In this document: one piece after another, positions 59,867-64,000 of the stretch
Layout: every line of letters begins with the position of its first letter
Numbering within the stretch: the first letter of the stretch is position 1
DNA from: WTFY01 sp965220875
GTDB lineage: Bacteria > Pseudomonadota > Gammaproteobacteria > UBA4575
Assembly: GCA_965220875.1 (NCBI GenBank)
Contig: OZ244849.1
Span: 1,550,001-1,614,000 of the forward strand
Reading direction: 5' to 3'
Length of the DNA stretch: 64,000 bases
The notes under the pieces: generated by a model
The model's input: only the letters and a program-made list of their open reading frames with translations
Database searches by the model: none
Told to the model about the DNA's origin: nothing
Program-made: the position numbers and the translations under genes

Positions 59867-61261
59867 ATGCCAGTGAAAGATTCAAAATTCCGTACCGAAA
59901 AAGACAGTATGGGCGAACTGAATGTGCCGGCAGACGCCTTGTATGGTGCGCAGACACAAAGGGCCATTGACAATTTTCCCATTAGCGGCCTGACTCTTCC
60001 CAGGCCTTTCATCCAGGCACTTGGCCTGATCAAGGCTGCCTGTGCCCAGGTAAATGCAGAGCTTGGCCTGCTGGCAAGGGATACCGAGTCCGCCATCGTA
60101 CAGGCATGCATGTCCGTCGCGGCCGGTGAATATGATTCGCATTTTCCTGTTGATGTTTTTCAGACAGGATCCGGTACCAGCACGAACATGAATGCAAATG
60201 AAGTCATTGCCCATCTTGCCAGTTCGCTGATGGAGTCCGAGGTACACCCGAACGATCACGTCAACATGAGCCAGAGCTCAAATGACGTGATTCCTACTGC
60301 CATTCATGTAAGCGCATGCCTGCAGGCAGACAGGGTCCTCAAGCCTGCCCTTGCACACCTGGTCGAGGTGCTGCAAGACAAGGCCGTGCTGCATGGGAAG
60401 CATGTGAAGACCGGTCGCACGCATTTGATGGATGCCATGCCCGTGACCCTGGGGCAGGAGCTTGGGGCCTGGGCACAACAGATTGCCTATTGCGAGGAAC
60501 GCCTGGATCATGCGCTGGGCCGCATGTCCCAGCTGGCGCAGGGAGGGACGGCCGTGGGCAGCGGAATCAATGCGGATTCGGAGTTTGGAGTCATGGTTGC
60601 CCGGCGGCTTGAAGGACTGACGGAATTTCCATTTCAATCCAAACTGAACAAGTTTGAGGGATTGAGCAGCCAGGACAGCGCGGTCGAAATGAGCGGCCAG
60701 CTGAAAACCCTGGCGGTCAGCCTGATGAAAATTTCCAATGACCTGAGGTGGATGAACTCGGGACCCCTGGCAGGACTGGGAGAAATTTCGCTGCCTTCCC
60801 TGCAGCCCGGCAGCAGTATCATGCCAGGCAAGGTAAACCCGGTAATACCGGAGTCAGTCACCATGGTGTGTGCCCAGGTCATGGGCAATGATACAACCAT
60901 AACGATTGCAGGACAGGCAGGAAATTTTCAGCTGAATGTCATGCTGCCCGTGATTGCCTACAACCTGTTGCAGAGCATCGAACTGCTTGCAAATGCCTCC
61001 CGGGCGCTGGCAGACAAGGCAATTGCAGGTTTCACTGTAAATGAAGACGTGCTGCAGGATGCCTTGTCCAAAAACCCGATGCTTGTCACGGCCATGAACC
61101 GTATCGTGGGTTACGAAAAGGGTGCGGAAATTGCCAAGGCTGCCTATGCATCAGGCAGGCCGATCCTGGAGGTGGCCAGGGAAATGACGGACCTTGACGA
61201 CGAGCAGCTGAGGAGACTCCTGGATCCTTCCAGGCTGGTTCATGGCGGGCTGCAGGACTGA
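59867..61261 (+). CDS. fumC: class II fumarate hydratase
   Basis: Iron-independent fumarase of the TCA cycle, 464 residues. Key segments are GSGTSTNMNANEV, the catalytic SSNDVIPTAIHV and TGRTHLMDAMPVTLGQE loops, and the signature GSSIMPGKVNPVIPE. The start ATG is preceded by a purine-rich stretch at suitable spacing. Being cluster-free, it complements the iron-sulphur aconitase encoded next to it. Confidence 0.97.
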   Translation: MPVKDSKFRTEKDSMGELNVPADALYGAQTQRAIDNFPISGLTLPRPFIQALGLIKAACAQVNAELGLLARDTESAIVQACMSVAAGEYDSHFPVDVFQTGSGTSTNMNANEVIAHLASSLMESEVHPNDHVNMSQSSNDVIPTAIHVSACLQADRVLKPALAHLVEVLQDKAVLHGKHVKTGRTHLMDAMPVTLGQELGAWAQQIAYCEERLDHALGRMSQLAQGGTAVGSGINADSEFGVMVARRLEGLTEFPFQSKLNKFEGLSSQDSAVEMSGQLKTLAVSLMKISNDLRWMNSGPLAGLGEISLPSLQPGSSIMPGKVNPVIPESVTMVCAQVMGNDTTITIAGQAGNFQLNVMLPVIAYNLLQSIELLANASRALADKAIAGFTVNEDVLQDALSKNPMLVTAMNRIVGYEKGAEIAKAAYASGRPILEVAREMTDLDDEQLRRLLDPSRLVHGGLQD

Positions 61262-61286
61262 GTTCTGTCGGGCACCGGTCGTGAAT

Positions 61287-63947
61287 TCAAGCCGCCAACT
61301 GGCGCAGCACGTAGTGCAGTATGCCTCCATTGCGGTAGTACTCGACCTCTTGCGGGGTATCGATACGCACGATCGTCTGGAAAGTCCTGTCCGCACCGTC
61401 GTCACAGGACACGGTGACAGTGACCTGCCTGGCTGAACCGTTCTGCAGGCCGCTTATGCTGTATCGCTCCATGCCGGTCAGCCCGAGGCTCTCTGCATTT
61501 TCACCAGGTTCATACTGTAAGGGCAGCACACCCATGCCCACCAGGTTTGACCTGTGGATTCTTTCGTAGCTTTCGGCAATCACCGCCCTTACGCCCAGCA
61601 GGTTTGGTCCCTTGGCAGCCCAGTCCCTGGACGACCCGCACCCGTATTCCTTGCCAGCCAGGATAATGACCGGGGTACCTTCTTGCCTGTAGCGCATGGC
61701 GGCCTCATAGATCGAGGCCTGTTCTCCGGAAGGTATATGCAAGGTGACACCTCCCTCTGAGCCGGGGACAAGCTTGTTTCGCAAACGTATGTTTGCAAAT
61801 GTGCCCCGCATCATGACGTGGTGATTACCCCGCCGGGATCCGTAGGAATTGAAATCAGCAGGGGTCACTCCCTGGCTCTGCAGGTACAGTCCCGCCGGAC
61901 TGTCCGGGGCAATTGCGCCTGCGGGCGATATATGGTCCGTGGTGACGGAGTCCCCCAGGTGCGCCAGTATACGTGCGTTCTGGATGTCTGCGATCTCTTC
62001 AACCATCTTGCCCATGCCTTCAAAATATGGGGGACTGGCAATGTAGGATGAATCCTGCCAGGAAAAGAACTGGCTGTGATCGGCCGCCAGCGAATTCCAG
62101 TCATTTTCGCCGCTGTAGATGTCGTCGTAGACACGAAGGTATTGTTCTGCCGAGAGGAAATCCCTGACTGCATGAGCAATTTCCTGCTGGCTGGGCCAGA
62201 TCTCTTTGAGAAAGACCGGATTGCCCTCCGGATCTGTCGTAAGGGGCTCATTGTATAAATCGACATCCATGCGCCCTGCAATGGCGTAGACGACGACCAG
62301 TGGCGGAGAAGCCAGATAGTTCATACGAACCAGGGCATGCACGCGGCCTTCAAAATTTCGATTTCCGGACAGCACCGATGCGGTGAACAGGTTGCAGTCC
62401 TGGATTGCGCTGGCTACCGGATCGGGAAGAGGCCCGGAGTTGCCGATACAGGTTGTGCAGCCATAACCGACATTATGGAACCCGAGTTTTTCGAGATCCT
62501 TCATTACTCCTGCATTCTCCAGGTATTCGGTGACAACTCGTGAACCTGGCGCAAGTGATGTCTTGACCCAGGGCTTTACTTCCAGGCCCCGCTGCACGGC
62601 TTTCCTGGCTACCAGCCCTGCACCGAGCATCACGCCGGGGTTGGAGGTGTTGGTGCAGGAAGTGATGGCAGCAATCACTACCGAACCATCTGCCAGCGTG
62701 CATTTCCTTCCATCAATTTCAATTTCTGTACTGCCTTGGCTCGCTGTATTGCGTTCTTCTTCCATGGCCTGGCGGTCTCGCAGGAATGCGGATTTGGCGT
62801 CTTTGAGCGCAATGCGGTCCTGCGGGCGCCTGGGCCCGGCAAGGCTGGGCAGCACCTCGTTCAGGTCCAGATGGATATGTTCGCTATACTCGGCCGCTTC
62901 AGATGAAGATCCACGCCACATTCCGGTGGACTGTGCGTAGGTTTCGACCAGCGCAACCTGTTCGCTGTCACGCCCGGTCATCGTCAAATAGCGGATCGTC
63001 TCCCTGTCGATAGGGAATATCCCGCATGTGGCGCCGTATTCAGGTGCCATATTGGCAATGGTCGCCCGATCTGCCAAAGGCAATTCGTCCAGTCCGTCTC
63101 CATAAAACTCTACGAACTTTCCGACCACTCCATGTTTGCGCAGCATCTCCACCACTACCAGAACGAGGTCCGTCGCGGTAGAGCCCTCGGGGAGACGTCC
63201 ATCCAGCCTGAAGCCGACCACCTTGGGAAGCAGCATGGAGATTGGCTGGTCAAGCATGGAGGCTTCTGCCTCTATGCCTCCCACCCCCCATCCAAGCACG
63301 CCGACGCCATTGATCATGGTGGTGTGCGAGTCTGTGCCTACCACTGTGTCCGGGTATGCCTGCAACTTGCCTTCCACCCGCTTGGAGAAAATGACACGTG
63401 CAAGGTATTCAAGGTTCACCTGGTGCACAATGCCCCTGTCAGGCGGAATGACCTTGAAGTTTGAAAATGCGTTTTGACCCCATTTCAGGAAGTTGTAACG
63501 TTCCCTGTTGCGTGCGAATTCCAGCGCGGCATTCAGGCTGAACGCCTGGTCTGAACCGAAGTGATCGACCTGGACAGAGTGGTCAATCACCAGTTCTGCA
63601 GGCTGCAAGGGGTTGATTTTGCCAGGCTCTCCACCGAGCCGTTGCATGGCATCGCGCATTGCGGCGAGGTCCACCACTGCGGGCACCCCGGTAAAATCCT
63701 GCATCAGTACGCGGGCAGGCCGGAATGCAATTTCATTAGCAGGCTCGGAGCCGGCCTTCCAGTGCAAAACGGCCTCGATGTCTTTCGCCGTTACCGTGAT
63801 GCCGTCTTCGTGGCGAAGAAGGTTTTCCAGCAGAATCTTGAATGAATAGGGCAGGCGCTCGGACCCCGCCAGCCTGCTGACATCGAAAACTTCATAGCTT
63901 TTCCCATGCACGTTCAAGCTGGACCGGGTATCAAAACTATTGTTCAT
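61287..63947 (-). CDS. acnA: aconitate hydratase A
   Basis: Iron-sulphur enzyme of the TCA cycle converting citrate to isocitrate; the AcnA/IRP1 type of 886 residues. Cluster cysteines occur in ITSCTNTSNPGVMLGAG and GYGCTTCIGNSGPLPD. Other landmarks are TDSHTTMINGVGVLGWGVGG, GAIAPDSPAGLYL and the swivelling C-terminal domain with KEYGCGSSRDWAAKGP. It is convergent with fumC, the stops being 25 bases apart. The last 53 bases of the window beyond its start contain only upstream sequence. Confidence 0.97.
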   Translation of the reverse strand: MNNSFDTRSSLNVHGKSYEVFDVSRLAGSERLPYSFKILLENLLRHEDGITVTAKDIEAVLHWKAGSEPANEIAFRPARVLMQDFTGVPAVVDLAAMRDAMQRLGGEPGKINPLQPAELVIDHSVQVDHFGSDQAFSLNAALEFARNRERYNFLKWGQNAFSNFKVIPPDRGIVHQVNLEYLARVIFSKRVEGKLQAYPDTVVGTDSHTTMINGVGVLGWGVGGIEAEASMLDQPISMLLPKVVGFRLDGRLPEGSTATDLVLVVVEMLRKHGVVGKFVEFYGDGLDELPLADRATIANMAPEYGATCGIFPIDRETIRYLTMTGRDSEQVALVETYAQSTGMWRGSSSEAAEYSEHIHLDLNEVLPSLAGPRRPQDRIALKDAKSAFLRDRQAMEEERNTASQGSTEIEIDGRKCTLADGSVVIAAITSCTNTSNPGVMLGAGLVARKAVQRGLEVKPWVKTSLAPGSRVVTEYLENAGVMKDLEKLGFHNVGYGCTTCIGNSGPLPDPVASAIQDCNLFTASVLSGNRNFEGRVHALVRMNYLASPPLVVVYAIAGRMDVDLYNEPLTTDPEGNPVFLKEIWPSQQEIAHAVRDFLSAEQYLRVYDDIYSGENDWNSLAADHSQFFSWQDSSYIASPPYFEGMGKMVEEIADIQNARILAHLGDSVTTDHISPAGAIAPDSPAGLYLQSQGVTPADFNSYGSRRGNHHVMMRGTFANIRLRNKLVPGSEGGVTLHIPSGEQASIYEAAMRYRQEGTPVIILAGKEYGCGSSRDWAAKGPNLLGVRAVIAESYERIHRSNLVGMGVLPLQYEPGENAESLGLTGMERYSISGLQNGSARQVTVTVSCDDGADRTFQTIVRIDTPQEVEYYRNGGILHYVLRQLAA

Positions 63948-64000
63948 GCGGGCTCCTTATGCAATCGGAATGGATGGGCGAAGGTTTCAGGGGCGACAAT

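Noticed and set aside
1..64000. CRISPR array or phage-defence cluster
   Set aside because: No regularly spaced short repeats and no cas, restriction, toxin-antitoxin or retron genes were recognised.

Overview
The window looks like a chromosomal segment of a gammaproteobacterium. It carries the order pncC-recA-recX-alaS-lysC-csrA, the pair cmoA/cmoB, a lol-msbA-lpxK-ycaR-kdsB envelope block, msrPQ, and acnA/fumC/purB, all of which are familiar from that class. Base composition of the core genes is moderate. Several interior blocks are visibly richer in G+C (about 18.1-27.1 kb, 28.5-31.7 kb, 33.9-36.0 kb) and are separated by A+T-rich patches, so the middle of the window reads as a mosaic of acquired DNA. 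No species can be named from the sequence alone.

Layout. 0-15.1 kb is core: the end of leuA, a family-4 uracil-DNA glycosylase, rimI, prfC, cmoAB, a 7Fe ferredoxin, mutS, pncC, recA-recX, alaS, lysC and csrA. 15.2-18 kb holds an ammonium transporter and a LysR regulator. 18.1-27.1 kb is a G+C-rich block with an orphan periplasmic binding protein, a coiled-coil porin, and a tightly coupled operon of TonB receptor, binding protein, permease, ATPase and methyltransferase for a chelated metal or cofactor. 27.3-32 kb has a tRNA-Gly-like relic, a small membrane protein, an IS21 istB remnant, an operon of a small protein, a COG0523 GTPase and a WD40 protein behind a Zur-box-like palindrome, and what looks like a broken zur gene. 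32.1-40.2 kb has an orphan Tat-exported binding protein, tRNA-Ser(GCT), tRNA-Arg(ACG), a TonB receptor, a truncated msrP copy, two tandem 85-residue membrane proteins, intact msrPQ and tRNA-Arg(TCG). 40.3-46.8 kb is a urease operon (ureE-F-AB-C-G-D on the minus strand) preceded by a GlnT-type glutamine synthetase. 47.3-64 kb is core again: a GNAT enzyme, a LolC/E-type permease with LolD, msbA, lpxK, a Trm112-like protein, kdsB, a Gld-type ABC system with a DUF4340 protein, purB, fumC and acnA.

How the parts fit. The ammonium transporter, urease and GlnT-type enzyme form a nitrogen-scavenging theme. The TonB/ABC operon and the COG0523/WD40 operon form a metal-acquisition theme. Both of these operons carry a similar 50-bp element in their upstream region (38 of 49 aligned positions identical), which is not explained by any gene I recognise. 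In many gammaproteobacteria csrA is followed directly by tRNA-Ser(GCT) and tRNA-Arg(ACG). Here that tRNA group lies 18 kb away, and the two tRNA-Arg genes are split by a further 6 kb, so the csrA-tRNA junction looks like a site of repeated insertion. No integrase, CRISPR array or complete transposon was seen.
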